Shown here piece after piece: positions 36,760 to 45,110 of a stretch of 64,000 nucleotides of DNA. The stretch is from the NCBI RefSeq assembly GCF_017573465.1, contig NZ_JAGEPF010000009.1, forward strand, positions 124,001-188,000, given 5' to 3'. The notes beneath the pieces were generated by a model. It saw only the letters and a program-made list of their open reading frames with translations, was not told the DNA's origin and ran no database searches. Position 1 is the stretch's first letter. Each line of letters starts with the position of its first letter. Position numbers and translations under genes: made by a program. Origin of the DNA: Actinomadura violacea (lineage in GTDB: Bacteria > Actinomycetota > Actinomycetes > Streptosporangiales > Streptosporangiaceae).

Positions 36760-37721
36760 CAGGAGCCCTCCCTGGCGAGCTGGTGGCGCAGGTAGACGTA
36801 GGAGGCGAGGCCGGTGACGGTGGTGAGCGCCACCGCGATCGCCGACCCGTAGCCGTACTCGTCGGCGACGAAGACCTGCCGGTACATGGTCACCGCGAGG
36901 GTCTCGGAGGTCCGGCCGGGGCCGCCCTGCGTCATCACCCAGACGATGTCGAACGTCTTCAGGCTCGCGACCAGCGCCAGCCCGAACACGACGGTGGTGA
37001 GCGGCCGCATCAGCGGCCAGATGACGTGCCGGAACAGCTGCCAGCCGGACGCGCCGTCGATGCGGGCGGCCTCGATCGGCGCGCGCGGGATCGACTGGAG
37101 TCCGACGACGAACAGGAGCATGTTGACGCCGAGCTGCTGCCACGCCCACACCACGATCATCGCGAGGGTGTTGCGCGGGCCGTCCTGGAGGAACTCGGTG
37201 TGGCCGCCGGGCATGCCCAGGAACGTCAGCACCTGGTTGGCCATGCCGTCGGGCTGCAGGATGAAGCCCCAGATGAGGCCGAGGCCGGCGCCCGACATCG
37301 CGTACGGGATCAGGAACGGCAGCCGGTACCACGCGCCGCCCTTGATGTTGTACGACAGCACCGCGACCAGCAGGCCGAGCCCGACCGGCAGGATCGTCGT
37401 GCCGGCGACCCACAGCAGCGTGTTGCGGACGGAGGTGAGCAGCGCCTCGTCCTGGAACAGCCGCCGGTAGTTGTCGAGCCCGGTGAACTTCGGCGACCCG
37501 AGGCCGTCGTAGCTGGTGAGGCTCAGGTACGCGGTCCACAGGAACGGCAGGTAGATCAGCACCGCGACGAAGAGGACGGCCGGGGTGAGGTAGGCGTGCC
37601 GGAACCGGCCGTGCATCGCGAACCCGCTCGGGAGGCGCCCGCCTCCCGAGCGGCGGTGGGGCCCGCCGCGCGCGCGGCGGTGCGGGGTCCTCGCGCGCAC
37701 GGCGGTCGTCTGGTCGGTCAT
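36759..37721 (-). CDS. Carbohydrate ABC transporter permease (MalF type)
   Basis: First permease of the sugar importer, 320 residues. A basic, Arg-rich N-terminal 40 residues precede the first helix (LTPAVLFVAVLIYLPFLWTAYLSL). The FTGLDNYRRLFQDEALLTSVRNTLLW segment and the EAA loop IEAARIDGASGWQLFRHVIWPLMRPL near residue 215 are diagnostic. It lies four bases after the binding-protein gene. Confidence 0.92.
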   Translation of the reverse strand: MTDQTTAVRARTPHRRARGGPHRRSGGGRLPSGFAMHGRFRHAYLTPAVLFVAVLIYLPFLWTAYLSLTSYDGLGSPKFTGLDNYRRLFQDEALLTSVRNTLLWVAGTTILPVGLGLLVAVLSYNIKGGAWYRLPFLIPYAMSGAGLGLIWGFILQPDGMANQVLTFLGMPGGHTEFLQDGPRNTLAMIVVWAWQQLGVNMLLFVVGLQSIPRAPIEAARIDGASGWQLFRHVIWPLMRPLTTVVFGLALVASLKTFDIVWVMTQGGPGRTSETLAVTMYRQVFVADEYGYGSAIAVALTTVTGLASYVYLRHQLAREGS

Positions 37722-37725
37722 CGGT

Positions 37726-39003
37726 TCAGCTTCCGGCCTTGTGGTTCTTCCAGTAGTCCTCGTTGGCCTTCTGGATGTCCTTGAGCACGTCCATGTACGA
37801 GCCGGGCTTGCTGAGGAAGCCGTCGAACCCGCTGAGGGCGGCGGTCAGGACGGGCGCGGGCGCGGCCTCGAAGTAGCGGAGCACCAGCCGGTTCCGGCCG
37901 TTCGCCGCCTCCTTGGTGATCTTGTCCAGCTCGGGGTCGGCGATCTTGACCTTCGGGTTGCCGGACACGTCGCCGCGCGCGTTCGCCCACTTCTCCTGGG
38001 CGCCGGGCGTGACCCACCACTTCAGGTACTTGGTGCTGGCGGCGGGGTCGGGCGCCTTGCGCAGCGAGCACAGCGGCCCGCTCTCGAAGACCAGCGACCG
38101 CTTCGGCAGCGACGGCGTGACGTTCGGGATGAGGAAGAACCCGTAGTCGGTGCCGAGCTTGAGGCCGCGCTGGGTCATGCTGGTGTTGAACCAGGTGCCG
38201 TTGATGACCATGGCGGCGTCGCCGGACTTGAAGTGGTCGGCGGGGTCGGCCTTGTCGCCGGGGTTGGAGAAGTAGCCGGAGTCGATCATCGACTTCCACT
38301 GCTCCATCACCTTGACCACGCCGGGGTCGGTGTAGGACGCCTGCCCGGTGGACAGCCGCTCGTAGAGGTCGGGGTCGGTGCCGGCGAGCAGCTGCTCGAA
38401 CCAGGCGAAGGAGAACAGCGAGGTGGGCGTGGTCTGGTTGAAGGGGACCTGGCCCTTGCTCTTCAGCGTCTGCGCGATCTTCATCAGGTCCGCCCAGGTG
38501 CTGGGCGGCGTCAGGCCGTACTTCGCGAAGATCTTCTTGCTGTAGAACATGCCCCAGTACCCGGTGTTGAGCGGCACGCAGTACTGCTTGCCGCCGACCG
38601 TGTAGTACTTGGCGAGGTCCTGCGTGAGGTCGCCGCTCTTGATGGCGTCCTGCCAGATCGACGTCGTGTCGGCGACCTGGTTCTGCTGGACGATCTCCTC
38701 CAGGCGTCCGCCGGTCTGCCAGGTGAACAGGTCCGGCTTGACCTTGGTGCGGAACGAGGACTTGATGAACGCGGTGTAGGTGGGCTCGTCGGTGTAGCCG
38801 ACGGGCTTCATGTCCAGCCCGGTCTGCTGCTTGCCCAGCGCGCTCATCTGCTCGAAGAAGGGCTTCCACGCGCCCTTGTCGTTGTAGAGCCTGAGCCCGG
38901 ACTTCGACCCTCCCGAGTCGTTGCCCGAGGCGCAGCCCGCGACCGCGACCAGTGCCGCGGCCGCCGCGAGGGCGGCGGTGGTGCGCGTGCGCATCGACGG
39001 CAT
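37726..39003 (-). CDS. Sugar ABC transporter substrate-binding lipoprotein
   Basis: Family 1 solute-binding protein of 425 residues. It has a signal peptide with lipobox VAVAGCASG (Cys at about residue 24), then a two-domain body with LFTWQTGGRLEEIVQQNQVAD, LNTGYWGMFYSKKIFAKYGLTPPSTWADL and the conserved MVINGTWF. The WKNHKAGS end is complete. A GGAGG site lies six bases before the ATG. A 174-bp gap to the upstream GntR gene may hold a separate promoter. The likely ligand is an oligosaccharide or sugar derivative handled by the enzymes of the locus. Confidence 0.93.
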   Translation of the reverse strand: MPSMRTRTTAALAAAAALVAVAGCASGNDSGGSKSGLRLYNDKGAWKPFFEQMSALGKQQTGLDMKPVGYTDEPTYTAFIKSSFRTKVKPDLFTWQTGGRLEEIVQQNQVADTTSIWQDAIKSGDLTQDLAKYYTVGGKQYCVPLNTGYWGMFYSKKIFAKYGLTPPSTWADLMKIAQTLKSKGQVPFNQTTPTSLFSFAWFEQLLAGTDPDLYERLSTGQASYTDPGVVKVMEQWKSMIDSGYFSNPGDKADPADHFKSGDAAMVINGTWFNTSMTQRGLKLGTDYGFFLIPNVTPSLPKRSLVFESGPLCSLRKAPDPAASTKYLKWWVTPGAQEKWANARGDVSGNPKVKIADPELDKITKEAANGRNRLVLRYFEAAPAPVLTAALSGFDGFLSKPGSYMDVLKDIQKANEDYWKNHKAGS

Positions 39004-39177
39004 GGGGGCCTCCTTGGTTCATGGGGGTGGGGTTGGAGGTCGTGCTGACGGTGTTCCGGGTGTGCGGTGTTCCGGGAGTGGCGCTGAGGGTGTGCGGGAG
39101 GGGGCCGCGGGCCCTGCGCGGGCGGGCGGCCGGTGACGGGCGGTGGGTCGGGGGCCGGCGAGGGCCGGCCGGGGCGG

Positions 39178-39870
39178 TCAGTCGAGCCGGGACGCGATGA
39201 CCTTCGTGACGTCGCGCAGATGCAGCCGCATCAGCTCCTCGGCGCGGCCGGCGTCGCCGGCCTCGATGGCGCCGAGGATGGCCCGGTGGTCGTCGTGGTC
39301 GCGGCGCCGGTCGTCGAAGATCCGCAGTATCTCCCGCTGCTCGGCGCCGTGCACCGACAGCAGCGAGTCGATGACCTCGCCGAGCACTGCGTTGCCGGAC
39401 GCCTGGGCGGTGGCGCGGTGGAAGGACCTGTTCGCCGCGTCCAACTCTAGGTCCTCGCCCTCCAGGTGCCGGCCCGCCTGGTCCAGGACGGCGCGCAGCC
39501 GCTCCAGGTCGCCGGGTTCGGCGCGGCGGGCGGCCATCGCGGCCAGCGGGGGTTCGATGAGCAGCCGGGCGTCCAGCAGCTGGAGGAGCAGGTCGCCCTG
39601 CAGCGGCCGGACGTTGGGGTTGGGGATGACGACCCGTTCCAGGTCGGCGCCGACGTAGATGCCGGATCCGTGCCGCATCTGGACGGCGCCGGTGGCCTCG
39701 AGCCGGCGGAGCGCCTCGCGGAGCGTGGGGGTGGTGACCGCGAAGCGCTCGGACAGCTCCCGCGCCGAGGGCAGCCGGTCGCCGGGACGCAGCCCGCCGG
39801 AGCGGATCAGCTCCAGCACGCGCTCGGTCAGCGCGTCGGAAAGGCTGGGCCTGGCGACATCCTTGGACAT
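39178..39870 (-). CDS. GntR family regulator, FadR/FCD subfamily
   Basis: Regulator of 230 residues. The winged HTH spans about residues 10-75 (GGLRPGDRLPSARELSERFAVTTPTLREALRRLEATGAV and RHGSGIYVG). The all-helical FCD effector domain follows (LLLQLLDARLLIEPPLAAMAARRA, NRSFHRATAQASGN, DDHRAILGAIEAGDAGRAEELMRLHLRDV), with the Asp/His residues that usually bind a metal and a small organic acid. It should control the sugar locus in response to a pathway acid. A palindrome just upstream of the gene recurs in the divergent DUF4185/kinase promoter. Confidence 0.92.
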   Translation of the reverse strand: MSKDVARPSLSDALTERVLELIRSGGLRPGDRLPSARELSERFAVTTPTLREALRRLEATGAVQMRHGSGIYVGADLERVVIPNPNVRPLQGDLLLQLLDARLLIEPPLAAMAARRAEPGDLERLRAVLDQAGRHLEGEDLELDAANRSFHRATAQASGNAVLGEVIDSLLSVHGAEQREILRIFDDRRRDHDDHRAILGAIEAGDAGRAEELMRLHLRDVTKVIASRLD

Positions 39871-39898
39871 TCGTTACCTCGTTCACTCCTGGAAGAAG

Positions 39899-39919
39899 TC
39901 AAGTCATCTAATCACTTGA
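39899..39919. promoter_or_regulatory. Candidate FCD/GntR operator upstream of its own gene
   Basis: The outer arms tcaagt and acttga form an inverted repeat around gtcatctaatcac (39903-39915). The inner 13-mer closely matches the palindrome gtcatcagatgac found 7.3 kb away at 47256-47268. The site lies 29 bp before the regulator start and overlaps the last codons of the esterase gene. Autoregulation is an inference. Confidence 0.6.
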
Positions 39920-40876
39920 TGTGCCGGGCTGTCCAGGGTCGGGACCGGGCCGGCCGGGGCCGAGGCGGAACGCTCCACGCAGCGCCTCGTGCTGGTCGGC
40001 GAGCGCCCGCCGCGCCACCGCCGCCGACAGGACGCCGTCGAAGCCGTGGTAGGCGCCGGGAACGTGCCGCAGCTCGACCGGCACGCCCGCCTCGATCATC
40101 CGCCGCGCGTACGCGAGGTCCTCGTCGCGCAGCGGGTCCGCCTCGGCCGCCAGCACGTACGCGGGCGGTAGCCCGGACAGGTCCCTGGCGCGGGCCGGAG
40201 CGGCGTACACGGGCGTCTCCCAGCCCGGCGTCCCCCGGTCCGGGCCGAGGTAGTGGCGCCACATCTGCTCCACCTCCCCCCGGTTGAACAGCGGCGGCTC
40301 GGTGTAGGCCCGCATCGACGGGGTGTCCATGCGGTCGTCGAGCACCGGGTAGAGCAGGAGCTGGAACGCCAGCGGCGGGCCGCCCTCGTCGCGCGCCCGC
40401 AGCGCCACCGCCGCCGCCAGCCCGCCGCCCGCGCTGCCGCCGCCCACCGCGACCCGGCCCGGGTCGGCGCCGAGCGCGGCCGCGTGCGCGTGCGTCCAGG
40501 CGGTCGCCGCCCAGGCGTCCTCGAACGGCGCGGGGAACGGATGCTCGGGCGCGAGCCGGTAGTCCACCGACACCACGACGATGCCGAGCCCGGCCGCGAA
40601 GTCCAGGCAGCGGTGGTGCTCGTTGCCCAGGTCGCCGGTGACGAAGCCGCCGCCGTGGAAGTACACCAGCGCGGGGCCGGCGGGCCGCTCCGGCCGGTAG
40701 ACGCGCACCGGGACGCCGCCGGGGATCGTCCGGTCGGCGACGTCCACGCGCGGGTCGGCCTCCGGCTCCCCCGACAGCGCGGCCGACAGGTCCCGCATCG
40801 CCGCCCGCGCCTTGACCGGGTCGGCCAGGCTCACGTATGGCATCCCGGCGAGCGCCTCGGACAGTTCGCGATCCAT
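39908..40876 (-). CDS. Alpha/beta hydrolase, hormone-sensitive-lipase family esterase
   Basis: Esterase of 322 residues without signal peptide. The HSL oxyanion motif HGGGF lies near residue 74, the nucleophile elbow GGSAGGG near 146, the catalytic Asp probably in AEADPLRDE near 245, and the His in GAYHGFDG near 275. It would remove acyl groups from a small ester, for example acetyl esters on imported sugars. It is four bases downstream of a DUF4185 gene and just ahead of the FCD regulator, so it belongs to the sugar locus. The Pro/Gly-rich tail is not conserved. Confidence 0.88.
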   Translation of the reverse strand: MDRELSEALAGMPYVSLADPVKARAAMRDLSAALSGEPEADPRVDVADRTIPGGVPVRVYRPERPAGPALVYFHGGGFVTGDLGNEHHRCLDFAAGLGIVVVSVDYRLAPEHPFPAPFEDAWAATAWTHAHAAALGADPGRVAVGGGSAGGGLAAAVALRARDEGGPPLAFQLLLYPVLDDRMDTPSMRAYTEPPLFNRGEVEQMWRHYLGPDRGTPGWETPVYAAPARARDLSGLPPAYVLAAEADPLRDEDLAYARRMIEAGVPVELRHVPGAYHGFDGVLSAAVARRALADQHEALRGAFRLGPGRPGPDPGQPGTSSD

Positions 40877-40880
40877 CGGG

Positions 40881-42056
40881 TCAGCCCGTCACGGGGACGT
40901 CGATGAAGCGCGGGCGGTAGATGCTCACGTCGCGGTACACGTCCCGCGTCGGCCCCGTGGTCGTGTCGAGGCTGTTGACGTTGTAGGACACCACGAGCCT
41001 GTTCGCCGTCGTGAGCGAGGCATGCGCGTGCGCGTTGTAGGTGTAGACGTCCGGGTCGCCGTACGAGCCGAACGCCCCGCCCTCGGGCGTGTTGTAGACG
41101 GTCTTCTCGTCGGTGAACGGCCCGGCAGGCGAGCAGGACAGGTAGGTGTCGACCTGCGCGCTGAACGCGTCCTTGGTGTCCTGCGTGAGCAGGATGTAGA
41201 AGTTCCCGCGCTTGCTCACGCTGAACTCGTTGGACACGCCGCCGAGCACCTCCACCGCCGCCGACTCCGACGTCGACCAGGCGCCGCCCGCCGCCAGGTA
41301 GCTCCACGTCCCGCGCAGGTCGGTGCCCGCCACCCGAGCGACGTACATGTGCTTGCCGCCGGTCCCGAGGTCCTCGGTGCCATAGACGTAGGTGTAGCCG
41401 CCGTCCCGCAGCAGCGCCGACCCCCACATGACGCCGCTGCCGGACGGCAGCGAGGTCACCGACACCGGCCGGGTGAGGTCGCTCGTCGAGAACCGCGCGA
41501 GCACGTTGGCGTCCCAGGTGACGTTCAGGTCGCCGGACCCGACCTTGTACTCGCGGTACGGCTGCTGGATCTCCGAGCCGTTCATCGTCATGTCGCCCGC
41601 CCAGTAGACGTGCGAGGCGTCGCGCGGCGGCAGCAGGGCCGTCGGGTTCGCGGCGGTGCCGCCGTGCGCGGTCCCGGTCAGCGCGCCGGCCGCCGACCGC
41701 ACGACGAAGGTGTTGTTGACGAACGGGGTCGTGCCGCCGTCGGCGACGGCCATCGGCCGGGACCCGTCCGCGTTGACCTTGCCGAGGAAGGTGTCGGAGA
41801 AGCCGAACACCGTCCGGCCGTCGGGCAGCTTCACCGAGTAGGTGCTGTCGGCGCCGGTCCAGTCGTCCAGCAGCGCGTTGCCGTTGCCGTACGAGGTGAA
41901 CCGCGTGTTCAGCGAGGTGTCGGGCGTCGCCGTGCCGAACGCCGGCGCGGCGCTCCCGCCGCAGGTCACAGCGGCGGCGTGCGCGGCGGCCGAGGGTGCG
42001 AGCAGTGCGGTCGCGGCCAGCGTCGAAGCCGCGGCCGCACGAATGAGAAGACGCAT
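40881..42056 (-). CDS. Secreted DUF4185 protein (copy A)
   Basis: Secreted protein of 391 residues. A signal peptide (ASTLAATALLAPSAAAHAAA) is cleaved near residue 28. The rest is a predicted beta-propeller-like fold of the DUF4185 family, related in shape to GH43-type enzymes. Conserved stretches are NTRFTSYGNGNALLDDWTGAD, FGFSDTFLGKV, DGGTTPFVNNTFVV and YTYNAHAHASL near the end. The catalytic role is not known; extracellular glycan binding or cleavage is a reasonable guess. It is paralogous to the protein encoded at 46073-47260. AGGAAGG lies about six bases before the ATG. Confidence 0.85.
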   Translation of the reverse strand: MRLLIRAAAASTLAATALLAPSAAAHAAAVTCGGSAAPAFGTATPDTSLNTRFTSYGNGNALLDDWTGADSTYSVKLPDGRTVFGFSDTFLGKVNADGSRPMAVADGGTTPFVNNTFVVRSAAGALTGTAHGGTAANPTALLPPRDASHVYWAGDMTMNGSEIQQPYREYKVGSGDLNVTWDANVLARFSTSDLTRPVSVTSLPSGSGVMWGSALLRDGGYTYVYGTEDLGTGGKHMYVARVAGTDLRGTWSYLAAGGAWSTSESAAVEVLGGVSNEFSVSKRGNFYILLTQDTKDAFSAQVDTYLSCSPAGPFTDEKTVYNTPEGGAFGSYGDPDVYTYNAHAHASLTTANRLVVSYNVNSLDTTTGPTRDVYRDVSIYRPRFIDVPVTG

Positions 42057-42170
42057 GCGGACCTTCCTGGGGTTCGGGACTGTTGGGTGGGAGGTGCATG
42101 TCTATGTGTGCTGTTGCGTCCGAGCCTCGCGCTACTCGCTTTGTCAGGGGTCCCGGCTACGGTTCGTGTC

Positions 42171-43496
42171 ATGCAGGTGACGCAGGCGTACCGGTTCGCG
42201 CTGGACCCGACCCCTCGGCAGGAGCGGGAGTTGCATTCGCATGCGGGTGCGGCGCGGTTCGCGTGGAACTGGGGCTTGGCCGCCTGCCTGGACCGCCACG
42301 ACGCCGAGGGCAAGTGGTGGACGGGTATGGAGTTGCACCGGCTGTGGAACCGGGTGAAGAAGACTGACCCGGCCCTGGGCTGGTGGGCTGAGAACTCCAA
42401 GTGCGTCTACCAGGAGGCCTTCCGTGACCTGGACCGGGCACTGCGTGAGTTCGTCCGGGCTCGCAAGGGTCTCCGGAAAGGCCGCCGTCTGGGGTTTCCC
42501 CGGTTCAAGAAGCGGGGCCGGTGCCGTGACTCTTTCCGGTTCGGGTCGGGGGTGATGCGCTGCAGCGGCCTGACCGTGACGCTGCCCCGTCTGGGGACGA
42601 TCGCCACTCACGAGTCCACCCGCAAGCTCGCCCGCCGTTTGGAGAACGGGACGGCGCGGATCCTGTCGGCGACCGTGACGCGGACCGCGCACCGCTGGTT
42701 CGTCTCGTTCACTGTTCACGTCGACCGCGACGTTCCCGCACGGCATGCCCGGCCAGGCAGCGTCGTGGGTGTCGACCTTGGCGTCAAGACACTGCTCACC
42801 GGCGTCGACGGCCTCGGCACTGTGATCGAGGTCGGCGGGCAGAAGGCGTTGCGGGCCGCGCTGCGGAGACTGCAGCAGCTCGGCAAGGCCCACCCCCGTA
42901 CACGGCCCGGCTCGGCCAACCGCGCCAAGGCCGCCGGACGGCTCGCCCAATGTCATGCGCGCGTCGCCGCCGTCCGCGCCGACGCGCTGCACAAGGCCAC
43001 CAGCGGCCTGGCCGCCCGCTACGAAACCGTTGTCGTGGAGGACCTCAACGTCACCGGCATGCTGGCCAACCGGCGGCTGGCCCGCGCTGTCTCCGACCAG
43101 GGCTTCGCGACGGCGCGGCGGATGCTGGAGTACAAGGCGGGGTGGAACGGCGGCCGCATGGTTGTGGCCGACCGCTGGTTCCCCTCGTCCAAGACTTGCT
43201 CGGGGTGCGGTGGGCGAAAGCCAAGCCTGTCCCTGTCCGAGCGGACCTTCCGGTGCGGCGCGTGCGGCCTGACGCTGAGCCGGGACGTCAACGCCGCGAT
43301 CAACCTGCGTGACCTCGCCGCCAGTGGGGCGGAGAGACGAAACGCCTGTGGAGGCGATGTAAGACCCGGCCCCGCCGGGCGACCGCCCACGAAGCAGGAA
43401 CCCGGCACCGCACGAGTGGGCAAGACCGGGACCGCCGCCGCGCAAGCGGGGGCTGTCCGGACAGCGGATGCTCACATTCGCTCCCAGTTCGGATAA
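42171..43496 (+). CDS. tnpB: TnpB RNA-guided nuclease of an IS605/IS607-type element
   Basis: RuvC-type nuclease of 441 residues, the ancestor type of Cas12. The N-terminal helix-turn region is QAYRFALDPTPRQERELHSHAGAARFAWNWGL. All three RuvC acidic residues are present: Asp202 (GVDLGVK), Glu290 (VVVEDLN) and Asp372 (SRDVNAAIN). The zinc finger CSGCGG...CGACG sits between the last two. The C-terminal 65 residues overlap the stretch expected to give the guide-bearing reRNA. It looks intact. No transposase TnpA gene is beside it. It is the only plus-strand gene inside a long minus-strand locus and lies between genes without breaking them. Confidence 0.95.
   Translation: MQVTQAYRFALDPTPRQERELHSHAGAARFAWNWGLAACLDRHDAEGKWWTGMELHRLWNRVKKTDPALGWWAENSKCVYQEAFRDLDRALREFVRARKGLRKGRRLGFPRFKKRGRCRDSFRFGSGVMRCSGLTVTLPRLGTIATHESTRKLARRLENGTARILSATVTRTAHRWFVSFTVHVDRDVPARHARPGSVVGVDLGVKTLLTGVDGLGTVIEVGGQKALRAALRRLQQLGKAHPRTRPGSANRAKAAGRLAQCHARVAAVRADALHKATSGLAARYETVVVEDLNVTGMLANRRLARAVSDQGFATARRMLEYKAGWNGGRMVVADRWFPSSKTCSGCGGRKPSLSLSERTFRCGACGLTLSRDVNAAINLRDLAASGAERRNACGGDVRPGPAGRPPTKQEPGTARVGKTGTAAAQAGAVRTADAHIRSQFG
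43330..43496 (+). ncRNA. Predicted reRNA (omega RNA) region at the tnpB 3' end
   Basis: TnpB guide RNAs are made from the 3' end of tnpB and the right transposon end, with the guide taken from adjacent flanking DNA. This stretch has several GC-rich inverted repeats, including gctgtccggacagc, and resembles actinobacterial tnpB right ends in its gaacccggcaccgc and gagtgggcaagaccggga blocks. The guide would come from sequence just after about 43490, inside the SMP-30 gene end. This is an inference from family knowledge. Confidence 0.5.
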
Positions 43497-43499
43497 CGG

Positions 43500-44312
43500 T
43501 CAGAGGTCGAACGCGCTGATGTGCCAGCGGCCCAGGTTCGCCACGAACGCCGTGGTCCCCCGGAACGCCAGGTTGGTCGGATGGCAGAGCAGGTGGGCGG
43601 TGGGGTCGCGGACGACCGTCTCCGGCCGCCCGTCCGGGGTCAGCCGCAGCACCTCGCTGGGCTCGTAGAGGCCGACGTAGAGCAGGCCGTCGGGACCGAA
43701 CGCGATGCCGTCGGGAACCGTGCCGGGCAGCTCGGCGACCGTCGAGCGGTCGCCCGCGGTGCCGTCCGCCCGGATCTCGACGCGGGTGACGCCGGGCAAG
43801 AACGACTCGGCGACGTACAGGGCCGACCCGTCCGGCGCCAGCGCGAGGCCGTTGGCGAACGCCATCGGCCGCTCGTCCCAGACCTCGCCTGCGCCGTCCG
43901 GCGCGTAGCGGAACACCGACGGGCCGGGGGCGTCGATCTGCCGGCTGTCGGAGACGTAGATCCGGCCCGCCGCGTCGATCACCGGGTAGTTCGGGTTGAC
44001 GAAGCGGTGGCCGTCCGCGCCGTCGGCGAACAGCGACACCTCGCCGGTCGCCAGTTCGAGGCGGAACACCCCCGGATACTTGATGTCGCAGATGTACAGG
44101 TGGGAGGCGGACGCGTCGAACGCGATGCCGAGCACGAACCCGTGGGTCGTGGCGACCTGCTCGATGCTCTCGCCCGCCGGGTCGACGCGGAAGATCTGGC
44201 CCGCCTCCCCGCCGCACCAGACGCTGCCGTCGGGATGGACCGCCACGCACTCGGGATGGTCGAGGCGCGGGCTGCTGAACAGGCCGTCGAAGAAGACGCG
44301 GGCGTCGGGCAT
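43500..44312 (-). CDS. SMP-30/gluconolactonase family protein
   Basis: Six-bladed propeller lactonase of 270 residues, predicted to open a sugar lactone to the acid. Characteristic segments are GLFSSPRLDHPECVAVHPDGSVWCGGEAGQIFRV, FVNPNYPVIDAAGRIYVSDSR, PMAFANGLALAPDGSALYVAES and LPGTVPDGIAFGPDGLLYVGLY. These provide the Glu, Asn and Asp metal ligands of the family. The start abuts the SDR stop with no gap. It is the last gene of the upper minus-strand operon; its terminator region appears to have been displaced by the tnpB element, whose stop lies three bases away. Confidence 0.9.
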   Translation of the reverse strand: MPDARVFFDGLFSSPRLDHPECVAVHPDGSVWCGGEAGQIFRVDPAGESIEQVATTHGFVLGIAFDASASHLYICDIKYPGVFRLELATGEVSLFADGADGHRFVNPNYPVIDAAGRIYVSDSRQIDAPGPSVFRYAPDGAGEVWDERPMAFANGLALAPDGSALYVAESFLPGVTRVEIRADGTAGDRSTVAELPGTVPDGIAFGPDGLLYVGLYEPSEVLRLTPDGRPETVVRDPTAHLLCHPTNLAFRGTTAFVANLGRWHISAFDL

Positions 44313-45110
44313 TCAGACCTCCGGGAGTGCGGCGGGGTTGCGGGCGAGCAGGCCGCCGTCGACGCGGTGCTCGGCCCCGGTGATGAACGAGGAGCGCGGG
44401 CCGGCGAGGAACGCCACCACCTCGGCGACCTCCTCCGCCCGCGCGACGCGGCCCAGCGGGTGCGCGCGGCCCCACTCGGCGACCTGGTCCTCCTGGCTCG
44501 TGTCACCGCGGAACAGGTCGGCGGCCCAGCGCAGCATCGGGGTGTCGACGGAGCCGGGGCACACGACGTTGGCGCGGATCCCGTCGGCCGCGTGGTCGAG
44601 CGCCATCGCCCGGGTGAGCCCGTTGATCGCGGACTTGCTCGCGGTGTAGGCGGCGACCCGGTCCTGCGACGCGAACGCCTGGACCGACGAGACCGTGACG
44701 ATCGTGCCGCCGCCGCGCCGCCGCAGCTCCGGCACCGCCGCCTTGCAGACCAGGAAGACGCCCTTGAGGTTGACGTCCAGGACCTCGTCCCACAGCTCCT
44801 CGGCGGTGTCCTCGACGGTCCCGTACCGCTGGATCCCGGCGCAGGTGACGACGGTGTCGAGCCCGCCGTGCGCGTCGACGGCGCGGCGGACGAGCCGGCG
44901 CATCTGCCCGGCGTCGGTGACGTCGGCGACGGCGCCGGTCACGTCCAGGCCGTCGCCGCGCAGCTCGGTCTCGGTGGCGCGGACGCCGTCCTCGTCGATG
45001 CCGCAGAAGACGACCGCCGCGCCGTCCCGCGCGAGCCGCCGCACGACCGCCCGGCCGATGCCGAGCGACCCTCCGGTGACCACGGCGACCTTGCCGGCGA
45101 ACTCCTTCAT
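44313..45110 (-). CDS. SDR family sugar dehydrogenase
   Basis: Classical SDR of 265 residues. It has TGGSLGIG near residue 12, CAG for the NNAG motif (VTCAGIQRYG), the catalytic Ser in VSSVQAF, YTASK, and a C-terminal ITGAEHRVDGG. In this operon it most likely oxidises a sugar at C1 to the lactone that the next gene product (SMP-30) hydrolyses. GAGGAAG lies five bases before the ATG, and the start overlaps the DUF4432 stop by four bases. Confidence 0.9.
   Translation of the reverse strand: MKEFAGKVAVVTGGSLGIGRAVVRRLARDGAAVVFCGIDEDGVRATETELRGDGLDVTGAVADVTDAGQMRRLVRRAVDAHGGLDTVVTCAGIQRYGTVEDTAEELWDEVLDVNLKGVFLVCKAAVPELRRRGGGTIVTVSSVQAFASQDRVAAYTASKSAINGLTRAMALDHAADGIRANVVCPGSVDTPMLRWAADLFRGDTSQEDQVAEWGRAHPLGRVARAEEVAEVVAFLAGPRSSFITGAEHRVDGGLLARNPAALPEV

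Larger units (their letters stand above)
42057..43499 (+). mobile_element. Solo tnpB element of the IS605/IS607 superfamily, ends not exactly placed
   Basis: The element must lie between the start of the DUF4185 gene (42056) and the stop of the SMP-30 gene (43500). The right-hand part, from about 43330, carries the GC-rich structured sequence typical of tnpB 3' ends, including the palindrome gctgtccggacagc (43452-43465), and probably ends near 43490. The left end lies within about 114 bp before the tnpB ATG. No target duplication is expected for this family, so the borders cannot be fixed by repeats. Confidence 0.7.

Noticed and set aside
42168..42181. gtcatgcaggtgac as a further GntR operator
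   Set aside because: Spacing between half-sites differs from the two good sites, and it spans the tnpB start codon inside the mobile element.
42171..43496. Reading the RuvC/zinc-finger protein as a Cas12 effector of a CRISPR system
   Set aside because: At 441 residues it has the TnpB layout, and no CRISPR array or adaptation genes are nearby.
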